Below, piece after piece: positions 27,476 to 35,728 of a stretch of DNA of 64,000 bases. Source of the stretch: Pedobacter jejuensis. GTDB lineage: Bacteria > Bacteroidota > Bacteroidia > Sphingobacteriales > Sphingobacteriaceae. The position numbers and the translations under genes are program-made. The notes under the pieces are model-generated. The model did no database searches, was not told the DNA's origin, and was given only the letters and a program-made list of their open reading frames with translations. The stretch spans positions 124,001-188,000 of the forward strand of contig NZ_RBEE01000043.1 of the NCBI RefSeq assembly GCF_003725795.1, given 5' to 3'. Within the stretch, counting starts at the first letter, position 1, and each line of letters starts with the position of its first letter.

Positions 27476-29809
27476 ATGCTAACGCAAAATTTGGGTTATC
27501 CGCGTATTGGTAACCAACGAGAACTAAAAAAAGTCTGCGAAAATTATTGGGCAGGAAAAACCGGGTACAAAAATGTACTGCAGGTAGGTAAAAACATTCG
27601 CCATGAGAACTGGCTGATGCAAAAAGAATCGGGAATAGATGTCATTCCATCTAATGATTTTTCTTTTTATGATCATGTACTTGATCACTCCTTAACTTTT
27701 GGTGCGATTCCGAAAAGGTATAATGAGGTTATCCTTAAAAAGGGAAATTCTGAACTAGATTTGTATTTTGCTATGGCAAGAGGCTATCAAAAAGATGGTT
27801 TAGATGTGGTTGCAATGGAGATGACTAAATGGTTTGATACGAATTACCATTACATCGTTCCGGAGTTTTACAAAAACCAACCATTCAAACTCTTCTCAAC
27901 CAAAATTATCGATGAATTTTATGAGGCGAAACAATTGGGTGTTCTTACGAAACCGGTTTTAATTGGTCCTGTTTCATATTTATTATTAGGAAAAGAGAAA
28001 GAGGCGGGCTTTGAAAAAATCGATTTAATTAAAAATCTTCTGCCAGTTTATTTGGATATTCTAACGCGATTAGATGCTTTAGAAGTTGAGTATGTTCAAT
28101 TTGATGAGCCTTTTCTTACCCTCGATTTATCTGAAAAAGAACAGAAAGCATACGAATATGCCTACAAAGAAATCAGAAAAGCATTTCCCCGATTAAAAAT
28201 TGTTTTAGCAACTTACTTCGAAGGTTTAGGGAATAATCTATCATTAACCTCTTCGCTTCCTGTAAATGTTTTGCATGTAGATTTAGTACGTTCGCCGCAA
28301 CAATTAGAAGATGTTATATTAGCCTTAAATGATACAACTATTCTTTCTTTAGGCTTAGTTGATGGTAGAAACATCTGGAAAAATGATTTCGAGCATTCTC
28401 TTGAAACAATAAATAAAGCAACCGAAAAATTAGGTCAGGAGCGCATCTGGATTTCACCATCCTGTTCTTTAATTCATTCGCCTGTCGACTTAACTAACGA
28501 AACAAATGAGGAGAACCTCTCTACAGAAATAAAACAATGGCTTGCCTTTGCGAAACAAAAGGTAGCCGAAGTTGTAACACTGAAAAAACTTGCATCAAAT
28601 GAAGGCCCTGCATCTACCCTGCAAAAACTCGAAGCAAATAAATTGGCGATTGCGAATCGAAAAAATTCAACCTTAATTCAAAATCCGGCAGTTAAACAAA
28701 GGGTTAAATCATTAAAAGGCGAAGATTCAAAACGCTTGAGTCCTTTTCCATCAAGAAAAACAAAACAGAAAGGCCTTAATTTACCACAATTTGCAACGAC
28801 AACAATTGGATCTTTTCCGCAAACGGCAGAAGTTAGAAGTTGGCGTGCAAAGCTGAAAAATGGAACCTACTCGATGGAAGAATATAACACCTTAATTGCT
28901 GAAGAAACCGCAAAAGCGGTAAAATGGCAGGAGGAAATCGATTTGGATGTTTTGGTTCATGGCGAATTTGAGCGTAACGATATGGTTGAATATTTTGGTG
29001 AACAACTTTCGGGCTTTGCGTTTTCAAAAAATGGATGGGTACAGAGTTACGGCTCTCGCTGCGTAAAACCGCCAATAATTTTTGGCGATGTTTCTCGTCC
29101 GCAGGCGATGACCGTAAAATGGACTGCTTATGCGCAATCATTGACAACCAAGCACATGAAGGGAATGTTAACCGGTCCAGTTACCATTTTACAGTGGTCT
29201 TTTGTGCGTAATGACCAACCGCGTTCTGTAACCTGTACGCAAATCGCTTTGGCCATTCGAGATGAGGTATGCGACTTGGAAAAAGCCGGAATTAAGATTA
29301 TCCAGATTGATGAACCGGCAATTAGAGAAGGTTTACCTTTGCGCAAGGCCGACTGGCAAAGTTACCTGAATTGGGCGGTTAAAGCTTTCCGGATTTCGGC
29401 AAGTGGTGTTCAGGATGAAACTCAGATCCATACGCACATGTGCTATTCTGAATTTAACGACATCATTCAAAATATTGCAGATATGGATGCTGATGTAATT
29501 ACGATAGAAACTTCGCGTTCACAAATGGAACTGCTAGATGTTTTTGCAGATTTCAAATATCCTAATGAAATTGGTCCGGGTGTTTACGATATTCATTCGC
29601 CAAGAGTACCAAAAAGGGAGGAAATGATATCTTTGCTCAAAAAAGCAAAAGCAGTTATTCCGTCTGACCAGCTCTGGGTAAATCCCGATTGCGGATTAAA
29701 AACCCGTGGCTGGGATGAAACGAAAAAGGCTTTAATCGAAATGGTTGAAGCCGCTAAGGAGATGCGCAAGGCTGAACTTGTTTTAGACGAACAAGAGCAT
29801 ATAAATTAA
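27476..29809 (+). CDS. metE: cobalamin-independent methionine synthase
   Basis: Transfers the methyl group of 5-methyltetrahydropteroyl-triglutamate to homocysteine, giving methionine without B12. It has 777 residues against 753 in E. coli. The zinc ligands align with E. coli His641, Cys643, Glu665 and Cys726 at a constant offset of +13: His654 and Cys656 in HTHMCYSEF, Glu678 in TIETSRS and Cys739 in NPDCGLKTRGW. The duplicated barrel start LGYPRIGNQRELKK is at the N-terminus, and its counterpart TTTIGSFPQTAEVR near 435. The B12 riboswitch upstream implies that this enzyme is switched off when a B12-dependent MetH can work; metH is not in the window. Confidence 0.97.
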   Translation: MLTQNLGYPRIGNQRELKKVCENYWAGKTGYKNVLQVGKNIRHENWLMQKESGIDVIPSNDFSFYDHVLDHSLTFGAIPKRYNEVILKKGNSELDLYFAMARGYQKDGLDVVAMEMTKWFDTNYHYIVPEFYKNQPFKLFSTKIIDEFYEAKQLGVLTKPVLIGPVSYLLLGKEKEAGFEKIDLIKNLLPVYLDILTRLDALEVEYVQFDEPFLTLDLSEKEQKAYEYAYKEIRKAFPRLKIVLATYFEGLGNNLSLTSSLPVNVLHVDLVRSPQQLEDVILALNDTTILSLGLVDGRNIWKNDFEHSLETINKATEKLGQERIWISPSCSLIHSPVDLTNETNEENLSTEIKQWLAFAKQKVAEVVTLKKLASNEGPASTLQKLEANKLAIANRKNSTLIQNPAVKQRVKSLKGEDSKRLSPFPSRKTKQKGLNLPQFATTTIGSFPQTAEVRSWRAKLKNGTYSMEEYNTLIAEETAKAVKWQEEIDLDVLVHGEFERNDMVEYFGEQLSGFAFSKNGWVQSYGSRCVKPPIIFGDVSRPQAMTVKWTAYAQSLTTKHMKGMLTGPVTILQWSFVRNDQPRSVTCTQIALAIRDEVCDLEKAGIKIIQIDEPAIREGLPLRKADWQSYLNWAVKAFRISASGVQDETQIHTHMCYSEFNDIIQNIADMDADVITIETSRSQMELLDVFADFKYPNEIGPGVYDIHSPRVPKREEMISLLKKAKAVIPSDQLWVNPDCGLKTRGWDETKKALIEMVEAAKEMRKAELVLDEQEHIN

Positions 29810-29813
29810 TTAA

Positions 29814-29885
29814 TTTAGCCACGGAGACCAGAAAATACAGAATGAAAGTAAAAAATTCCGTGTAAATCTTGTTTCCGTGGCTAAA
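29814..29885. repeat. inverted repeat after metE
   Basis: Twelve-bp arms TTTAGCCACGGA (29814-29825) and TCCGTGGCTAAA (29874-29885) flank 48 nt that include a second CCGTGTAAAT motif. Its ACGGAGA...CCGTGGCTAAA wording resembles other dispersed intergenic repeats. It could form the 3' end of the metE mRNA, but there is no T-run. Confidence 0.65.
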
Positions 29886-29903
29886 ATATTATAAAACAAA
29901 ATC

Positions 29904-30290
29904 ATGACGCTAGAAGAAAGAATCATCGCTTCAAAAACCAGTATTTTTAAAGCTGTTTTCCCAAACACAACCAATCATTATGATACGCTTTTCGGAGGAA
30001 CCGCAATGCACATGATGGATGAAGTTGCTTTTATAACCGCAACTCGGTTTAGCAGGCAAATTATGGTTACGGTACGCAGTGATAGAATTGATTTCAAAAA
30101 ATCTATTCCGGCAGGAACAATTGTTGAGTTAATTGGTCAGGTTACTAAAGTTGGCAACACCAGTTTAAAGGTAAATGTTGAAATCTATATCGAACAAATG
30201 TATGCCGAAGGGCGAGAACTTGCCGTTCATGGAGATTTTACTTTCGTAGCAATTGATGAAAATAAGAAGCCGGTACAGGTAATTAAATAG
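29904..30290 (+). CDS. acyl-CoA thioesterase, hotdog fold
   Basis: A 128-residue single hotdog-domain protein of the YciA/BFIT-like acyl-CoA thioesterase group, which hydrolyses acyl-CoA to free acid and CoA. The motif HYDTLFGGTAMHMMDEVAF near residues 25-43 matches the family N-x-x-G-x-x-FGG-x-x-M-x-x-x-D pattern, with the catalytic Asp at DEVA. VTVRSDRIDFKKSIPAG follows on the central strand. Cytoplasmic, presumably oligomeric. It lies 94 nt after metE and may or may not share its transcript. The acyl chain preferred cannot be told. Confidence 0.88.
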   Translation: MTLEERIIASKTSIFKAVFPNTTNHYDTLFGGTAMHMMDEVAFITATRFSRQIMVTVRSDRIDFKKSIPAGTIVELIGQVTKVGNTSLKVNVEIYIEQMYAEGRELAVHGDFTFVAIDENKKPVQVIK

Positions 30291-30387
30291 AATGAATTAC
30301 AGCTTAAAGGATAAAGAGTTTTGGCCAAATAAAAAATGAAAGCACATTGTAATAAGCGAATTCACGTTAAACATCCTGTTTTGCCCT

Positions 30388-30470
30388 CTTAAATTTCTTA
30401 TATGGTAAAGAATTATCCGCCTAGCTTTGTGTTTTCTGTGCATTCCTTGCGGTCTCTGTAGTTAAAAATT
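30388..30470 (+). repeat. partial copy of the 'TTATATGGTAAAGAATTAT' repeat
   Basis: This copy contains TTATATGGTAAAGAATTATC, then GCCTAGCTTTGTG and CTCTGTAGTTAAAAA. It matches the 3' part of the two fuller repeat units at 30581 and 30841. Confidence 0.75.
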
Positions 30471-30580
30471 GCTGCCTATAGGCTGTGACTTTGAGGTAAA
30501 ATTATATCATCGCAAATCAATTTTTTATTAAAATATCATAATTAAATTTTTTGGAAAAAAAAGGACAGAATCGTTTCGGA

Positions 30581-30780
30581 AACTGTAGTCCCGCTAACCG
30601 CTTTAGCCCTCATAGAAAAATTCGGGGCTGCCGCTTTTATCGGGTTTAAAAACAAAGGAAGATTTTCTTTGCTTTGTTTTTAGAGGCAAGCTTATATGTT
30701 CTTAAATGTCTTATATGGTAAAGAATTATCTGCCTTAGCTTTGCGTGCTTTGCGCATTTCTTTGCGGCCTCTGCGGTAAA
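30581..30780 (+). repeat. 200-bp intergenic repeat, copy A
   Basis: It starts AACTGTAGTCCCGCTAACCG, runs through a GC-richer segment with TTCGGGGCTGCCGC and ATCGGGTTTA, and ends with TTATATGGTAAAGAATTAT and CTGCGGTAAA. It is largely repeated at 30841-31040, exactly 260 bp downstream. No open reading frame is conserved between copies. Confidence 0.85.
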
Positions 30781-30840
30781 ATACATTTAAGGAGATTGAA
30801 CTATTTTGATTTTCGGAAAACAATGGAAAAGCTCTTCGGT

Positions 30841-31040
30841 AACTTCAGTTCCGCTAATCGCTATAGCCCTCATAGAAAAATTCGGGGCTGCCGCTTTTAT
30901 CGGGTTTAAGAACAAAGGGAAGATTTTCTTCGCTTAGTTTTCAGGGACAAGCTTATATGTTCTTCAATGTCTTATATGGTAAAGAATTATCTGCCTAGCT
31001 TTGTGTGCTCTGTGAATTCCTTTGCAAACTCTGCGGAAAA
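30841..31040 (+). repeat. 200-bp intergenic repeat, copy B
   Basis: Second copy of the unit at 30581-30780, with the same length and offset 260 bp. The block AGCCCTCATAGAAAAATTCG through GCCGCTTTTATCGGGTTTA is identical in both, while the first 15 bases differ. The whole gap 30291-31134 is made of this repeat family; I see no gene in it. Confidence 0.85.
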
Positions 31041-31134
31041 ATTATGTTTAACACCATCAATATATTTTACTTCATCTAAGCAAAATAAAACCCATGCGTT
31101 AAAAATTTTATTTGAATGATACAAAGCAAAGTTC

Positions 31135-31944
31135 CTAATACAAAATCAGGTATAGATATGCATAAACAACGGGTGCCGCCAATAATAAGCCATCAAAACG
31201 ATCGAGCAAACCACCATGACCGGGAAGCAAGCCTCCGCTATCTTTTGTATCTAAACTGCGTTTAAGCATAGATTCTACCAAATCGCCCAAGGTACCAAAA
31301 CTGGCTATTAGGATTGCCATTCCGACCCAAACTGTTGGTGTTGTTTCTTTAAAAATGAAGGATAAACCGTAAGCCACAAGCGCACTTGTAAACATCCCGC
31401 CAAAAAAGCCTTCCCAACTTTTCTTTGGCGAGTGGCGCTCAAATAATTTACGCTTACCGTACTTTACGCCGAATAAATATGCGCCAGTATCATTTGCCCA
31501 AAGCATTAATAAAAAGGCTAAAGGAAAGTGAAAATTATATTCGCTCCAATTGCTAATAAAACCCAAAGCGTGGAAAAAACAGAAAGGAAAAGTTATGTAC
31601 GCAAAGCCAACAAATGTGTAAGAAATGTTCGCAAAAGGAATTTTGTTCTTTTTGTAAAGCTCAGTTATAAAAACCGAAAAAATTAATGGTACACAAAGTA
31701 ATAGGTACTTAACATCATATTTTAAATAATGTAAGCCGGCAGCCATTAAAAAAATTAAAGCACCTGCAGCTAAACCAATATTTCTATGTGGCCTAATACC
31801 CGAAGTTTTTATCAACTTATAAAATTCGAATAGAGACAGTAAACTCAAAATCAAGTAAAACGCAGTGAACGTGTATGTTCCTAAAAACACAGACCCTAAC
31901 ATCACAATGGTAAAAAAGAAAGCCGTTATCGCCCTGGTTTTCAT
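31135..31944 (-). CDS. cdsA: phosphatidate cytidylyltransferase
   Basis: Makes CDP-diacylglycerol from phosphatidic acid and CTP in the inner membrane, the branch point of phospholipid synthesis. The 269-residue protein has about eight hydrophobic helices. The CDP-DAG synthase signature is complete near residues 225-250: SMLKRSLDTKDSGG, then LLPGHGGLLDRFDG. Start is at 31944 (MKTRAITAFFF). It is the last of three genes reading DUF2007, CPBP protease, cdsA on the minus strand in reverse order (CPBP first). Identification is firm. Confidence 0.96.
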   Translation of the reverse strand: MKTRAITAFFFTIVMLGSVFLGTYTFTAFYLILSLLSLFEFYKLIKTSGIRPHRNIGLAAGALIFLMAAGLHYLKYDVKYLLLCVPLIFSVFITELYKKNKIPFANISYTFVGFAYITFPFCFFHALGFISNWSEYNFHFPLAFLLMLWANDTGAYLFGVKYGKRKLFERHSPKKSWEGFFGGMFTSALVAYGLSFIFKETTPTVWVGMAILIASFGTLGDLVESMLKRSLDTKDSGGLLPGHGGLLDRFDGLLLAAPVVYAYLYLILY

Positions 31945-31992
31945 GATGAAAGTTGGAGAAGGGTTGACGGAAAAAGGAAAATATACATCGCG

Positions 31993-32199
31993 TTATTCAA
32001 TTTCGTTTTTAACAATGTACTCAATCGCCTTATCGAAATCAACCTTATTTACCAAAACATGAATTTCTCCAATATTATAAGCAGAGAGCTGCTTGTTAAT
32101 TACAACCGCAGGGATATCATCTTCAATTAATCCTTGTTTTAGTACTTCGGCTGCAAAGGCATCGCCAGTTGTATACACTTTAACCCAATTTTCGCTCAC
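31993..32199 (-). CDS. DUF2007 family protein
   Basis: A 68-residue protein with the pattern WVKVYTTGDAFAAEVLKQGL followed by EDDIPAVVINKQ, and IHVLVNKVDFDKA near the end. This matches DUF2007 (putative signal transducing protein), a ferredoxin-like small domain. Its ATG at 32199 lies 20 nt inside the end of the CPBP gene, and cdsA follows 48 nt downstream, so all three are likely cotranscribed. The function is unknown. Confidence 0.87.
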   Translation of the reverse strand: MSENWVKVYTTGDAFAAEVLKQGLIEDDIPAVVINKQLSAYNIGEIHVLVNKVDFDKAIEYIVKNEIE

Positions 32200-33106
32200 G
32201 TTGTGCTGTATTTTTAAAAAAGTTAAACAAAGCTATGGTTAATATCGCACTAATTAAATAGCCATACCATGGAAAACCAATTGGATCTTCGGTTTTATCT
32301 AAAGGCATATTGTGTTTTTGCATATATAAGGCCATACAAACTGCGTAAGCATTATTAATAAAGTGAGCTAACATGGCGTACCAAATGCTTCCGCTGAAAT
32401 AATATAAATAACCAAAGCCCGCACCAAGTAGTAATCTTGGCAAAAAACCATAAAACTGCATGTGTATAGCGCTAAAAATTATAGCGGATATCCATATCGC
32501 TGCGTGAGGATTGTTAAATGCTTTATTAAGCGAACGTTGTACACCTCCCCGGAACATAAGTTCTTCGCCTATGGCAGGTAAAACCGCAATCATAATTAAG
32601 TTTACTACAAAATCCCAATTGTTGCGGACGGTTAAAAGCTGAATCGTCATCCGCATTGCGGCCTCTTCGCTCTGCTTCATCCAGGTTTCCAGCCACTTTA
32701 AGCCCGAAGGTAAGCTCATTTTTTGATTCCAAATGGCCGTCCATTCCATAAATGGCATAGAGACAATCATTATAACCAAAACGAGAAAAAGTAGTATCAC
32801 CTGTGGATTCCCAAAACCATAAAAATTGGAAGGCTTTATCCTATTTGTGTAGGCTAATGCAAGCGGTGGTACAATGAACATTCCTATTGATGTGCCAATC
32901 TGCAATATTTTAAGTGCGCCTATAAATTTTGGGTCGCCGGCAGCAATTAGGTTATAATCTTTAACTATTGCGAAACCATAAATAGATAAAATTATAACAA
33001 AAGATATAATGGTGAATATAATTGCACCAACTACCGCGTAAAATAAAAGTAAAAGTAATTGCAGAAAAGGATTGATTTCTTCCTGATTGGATGTAGCGAC
33101 ATTCAT
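32180..33106 (-). CDS. CPBP-family intramembrane metalloprotease
   Basis: I choose the ATG at 33106 (308 residues, MNVATSNQEEIN). The upstream in-frame extension to 33274 would run through the divergent dusB gene and its promoter. Six to eight membrane helices are predicted. The Abi/CPBP catalytic motifs are EELMFRGGVQRSL (EExxxR) near residue 190, then a His in SAIIFSAIHMQFYG, and the final His/Asn motif AMLAHFINNAYAV. Related to the Rce1 CAAX protease; the substrate is unknown. The 3' end overlaps the DUF2007 gene by 20 nt. Confidence 0.88.
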   Translation of the reverse strand: MNVATSNQEEINPFLQLLLLLFYAVVGAIIFTIISFVIILSIYGFAIVKDYNLIAAGDPKFIGALKILQIGTSIGMFIVPPLALAYTNRIKPSNFYGFGNPQVILLFLVLVIMIVSMPFMEWTAIWNQKMSLPSGLKWLETWMKQSEEAAMRMTIQLLTVRNNWDFVVNLIMIAVLPAIGEELMFRGGVQRSLNKAFNNPHAAIWISAIIFSAIHMQFYGFLPRLLLGAGFGYLYYFSGSIWYAMLAHFINNAYAVCMALYMQKHNMPLDKTEDPIGFPWYGYLISAILTIALFNFFKNTAQRERKLG

Positions 33107-33120
33107 TATTTGTACCTTTG
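33087..33120 (+). promoter_or_regulatory. candidate promoter of dusB
   Basis: TTG (33087-33089) and TACCTTTG (33113-33120) match the Bacteroidota -33/-7 consensus with a 23-nt spacer. Transcription would start about 20 nt before the ATG at 33150. The promoter overlaps the start of the divergent CPBP gene. Confidence 0.55.
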
Positions 33121-33149
33121 TATGTTTTATTAATCGTTGAAGATAGAAA

Positions 33150-34157
33150 ATGTCTGTTAAGATAGGAAATATAGATTTAGGTGAATTCCCTTTGTTGCTT
33201 GCGCCAATGGAAGATGTTAGCGATCCTCCGTTTCGTTTTGTATGCAAGCAAAACGGTGTAGATATGATGTACACTGAGTTTATTTCATCTGAAGGATTAA
33301 TTAGAGATGCTGCTAAAAGTCTGCAAAAACTCGATATTTTTGAATATGAACGCCCTATTGGGATTCAGATTTTTGGTGGAGATATTGAACATATGCGTGA
33401 AGCCTCAGAAATTGCATCGGCTGCTAATCCAGATTTGGTTGATATTAATTATGGATGCCCCGTAAAAAATGTTGTTTGTAAAGGAGCAGGATCAAGCCTT
33501 TTAAGAGATATTGATAAGATGGTTAAAATGACTGAAGCCGTTGTTAAAGCTTCGCATTTACCTGTTACGGTTAAAACACGTTTGGGCTGGGATGATGATA
33601 GTAAAAATGTTTACGAGGTTGCTGAGCGATTGCAGGATGTAGGCATTCAGGCACTAACCATTCACGGTAGAACAAGGGCACAGTTGTACAAGGGCGAAGC
33701 CGATTGGTCTTTAATAAGAGAAATTAAGCGTAATCCTCGTATTAAAATCCCCATTTTTGGTAATGGCGATATAGATAGCCCTGAAAAGGCTGCAAACTGG
33801 CGAATGGAATATGAAGTTGATGGCATTATGATTGGCAGAGCCGCCATCGGTTACCCATGGATTTTTAGAGAGGTTAAACATTTTTTTAAAACAGGTGAAC
33901 ATTTAGCCGGGCCAACTATTGAAGAAAGAATCGATGTTTGCCGAACACATTTGGAAAAATCTATTGAATGGAAAGGACCGAAAACTGGTGTGTTTGAAAT
34001 GCGCCTCCATTATGCCAATTACTTTAAAGGTTTACCAGATTTTAAACCTTACCGTATGCGTTTGGTTTCAGAAGGAGATATCAGTAACATTTACAGCATT
34101 TTAGACGAAGTGGCAGAAAAATTTGCCAACTACGATCCGGCCAATCAACTGGCTTGA
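33150..34157 (+). CDS. dusB: tRNA-dihydrouridine synthase
   Basis: FMN- and NADPH-dependent reduction of uridines in the tRNA D-loop. At 335 residues it has the DusB length. Motifs: LAPMEDVSDPPFRFVCK at the N-terminus; DINYGCPVKNVVCKGAGSSL, with the catalytic Cys in the VCKGAGS part; VKTRLGWDDDSKN; TIHGRTRAQLYKG; and GNGDIDSPEKA for FMN phosphate binding. The C-terminal helical tRNA-recognition domain begins near residue 245. DusB subgroup assignment rests on motif wording. It precedes apaG by 36 nt on the same strand. Confidence 0.94.
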   Translation: MSVKIGNIDLGEFPLLLAPMEDVSDPPFRFVCKQNGVDMMYTEFISSEGLIRDAAKSLQKLDIFEYERPIGIQIFGGDIEHMREASEIASAANPDLVDINYGCPVKNVVCKGAGSSLLRDIDKMVKMTEAVVKASHLPVTVKTRLGWDDDSKNVYEVAERLQDVGIQALTIHGRTRAQLYKGEADWSLIREIKRNPRIKIPIFGNGDIDSPEKAANWRMEYEVDGIMIGRAAIGYPWIFREVKHFFKTGEHLAGPTIEERIDVCRTHLEKSIEWKGPKTGVFEMRLHYANYFKGLPDFKPYRMRLVSEGDISNIYSILDEVAEKFANYDPANQLA

Positions 34158-34193
34158 TTTTTGAAATGATTTTAGTACATTCGTTAAATCATC

Positions 34194-34580
34194 ATGGTTA
34201 CAGCAATTACAGATGGGGTTAAGGTTTCAGTAGAAACTATCTATCAGCCAGAATATTCCAATCCGGCTAATGAGCATTTTATGTTCGCATATCGCATAGA
34301 AATTTCAAATCTTTCTGATTATCAGGTTCAGTTGATGCGCCGCCAATGGGTTATTTTTGATTCAAATAGCAGTAGAAGAGAAGTGGATGGTGAAGGCGTT
34401 GTTGGTGTACAACCAATTATAAATCCTGGTGAAAGCCATGTTTATGTTTCAGGTTGTAATTTAAAAACTGATATCGGCAGTATGAAAGGAACCTATTTAA
34501 TGAAACGATTGGTAGATGAAGGAGAATTCGAAGTTGATATACCAGAATTTCAGTTAATTGCTCCGTATAAGTTAAATTAA
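34194..34580 (+). CDS. apaG: ApaG domain protein
   Basis: A 128-residue single fibronectin type III-like domain. Visible conserved parts are YQPEYSNPANEHFMFAYRIEI split at residue 25, then VEGVVGVQPIINPGE (as GEGVVGVQPIINPGESH) and YVSGCNLKTDIGSMKGTY. Family length is 125-130 residues. ApaG has been linked to Co2+/Mg2+ resistance in Salmonella, but its biochemical role is unclear. It is probably cotranscribed with dusB. The start ATG at 34194 is near the start of the homologous region. Confidence 0.92.
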   Translation: MVTAITDGVKVSVETIYQPEYSNPANEHFMFAYRIEISNLSDYQVQLMRRQWVIFDSNSSRREVDGEGVVGVQPIINPGESHVYVSGCNLKTDIGSMKGTYLMKRLVDEGEFEVDIPEFQLIAPYKLN

Positions 34581-34628
34581 AGTTATGCTCTTTTATCCCC
34601 AGATTTTAAAGAGTATCAGAAGAATAAG

Positions 34629-34711
34629 CGGTTCTGTCTATATCGCGGCCACTTGTTCCGCTATCGCCTGTAGCCTTGCTAAAACACTAAGGTAGTTGCA
34701 AACTAAGGCAA
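34629..34711 (+). repeat. short internally deleted copy of the 34.7/35.2-kb repeat
   Basis: It holds CGGTTCTGTCTATAT, GCGGCCACTTG, CGCTATCGCCTGTAGCCTTG and CTAAAACACTAA, but lacks the central hairpin present in the two longer copies. Confidence 0.7.
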
Positions 34712-35085
34712 GGAACTAAAACATTTTGTTAATTAGTTCCATTAAAATTACTGCCTTTTATATCCATAAATTTAAAGAATATTAAGAAAATGAACGGTTC
34801 TGTCTATATGGCGGCCACTTACCCCGCTATCGCCTGTAGCCTTGCTCGTACCTCGCTTCGGGCTACCTGGCTCTATCGGGTTTAGTAACAAAGATTTTTT
34901 CCTTTCCTCAGGCTTTTCTAAAACACTAAAGGTAGTTGCAAACCAAGTCAAAGAACGAATTAACTTCGTTAACTAGCCCCGACATACACGGAAATACTTT
35001 TGGTTGCAAATACTTTAATTTTCAGATAAACCAAACACCAAAAGATTGAAGTATTGGCGGGACTGAAGCTGCCGAAGAACTACTG
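34712..35085 (+). repeat. large intergenic direct repeat, copy 1 (374 bp)
   Basis: It begins GGAACTAAAACATTTTG and ends AGAACTACTG. The middle contains ACCCCGCTATCGCCTGTAGC, the facing pair GTAGCC/GGGCTAC, and ATCGGGTTTAGTAACAAAG. It also contains GAAATACTTTTGGTTGC with a partial inverted partner CCAAAAGATTGAAGTATTGG. Copy 2 at 35241 is nearly identical, except that it lacks about 17 bp. Confidence 0.85.
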
Positions 35086-35240
35086 CCGTTAAGCTTCTAA
35101 TAATTTGGACTACCAAACAATTATTTTTAGGCGTACATATTTTAATTGCGTTCTTCTGATTACAATTAAACTTTCATAAAAAGTGCCTTGTATTTAAATC
35201 ATACGAAGCACTACTACCCATCACAATTCTAATAAAACTA

Positions 35241-35598
35241 GGAACTAAAACATTTTGTTAATTAGCTCCATTAAAATTACTGCCTTTTGTATCACTAAAT
35301 TTTAAAAAATACTAAGAAAATGAGCGGCCACTTGCCCCGCTATCGCCTGTAGCCTTGCTCGTACCTCGCTTCGGGCTACCTGGCTCTATCGGGTTTAGTA
35401 ACAAAGATTTTTTCCTTTCCTCAGGCTTTGCTAAAACACTAAAGGCAGTTGCAAACTAAGGCTAAGAACTAAAACATTTTGTTAACTAGCCCCGACATAC
35501 ACGGAAATACTTTTGGTTGCAAATACTTTAATTTTCAGCTAAACCAATCACCAAAAGATTGAAGTATTGGCGGGACTGAAGCTGCCGAAGAACTACTG
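35241..35598 (+). repeat. large intergenic direct repeat, copy 2 (358 bp)
   Basis: Second copy of the block at 34712, offset 529 bp at its left end, missing a 17-bp segment (CGGTTCTGTCTATATG region) just before GCGGCCACTT. About 155 bp of unrelated A/T-rich sequence separates the copies. No protein frame of useful length is shared. The gap 34581-35728 holds only these repeats. Confidence 0.85.
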
Positions 35599-35667
35599 AA
35601 CTTGCGCTACAAAAAAAAATAATTTATTCTAATCAATTAAAATTGAAAGCCTTATAGTTTAAATGCA

Positions 35668-35700
35668 AAAGCGGCCGAAAAATTAATTCCGAACCGCTTT
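35668..35700 (-). terminator. possible terminator after the zinc peptidase gene
   Basis: AAAGCGG / CCGCTTT stem (35668-35674 and 35694-35700) with an inner GAA/TTC pairing, 29 nt beyond the stop at 35729. On the minus strand only a short T-run follows, so termination may be weak. Confidence 0.45.
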
Positions 35701-35728
35701 ACTACTTTCATAGGTAAATGAAAATATC

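Noticed and set aside
30388..31040. Direct repeats resembling a CRISPR array
   Set aside because: Units are 80-200 bp, few, degenerate and irregularly spaced, with no cas gene in the window.
33107..33274. N-terminal extension of the CPBP protease
   Set aside because: It overlaps the dusB start and promoter on the other strand, and family members begin near MNVATSNQ.
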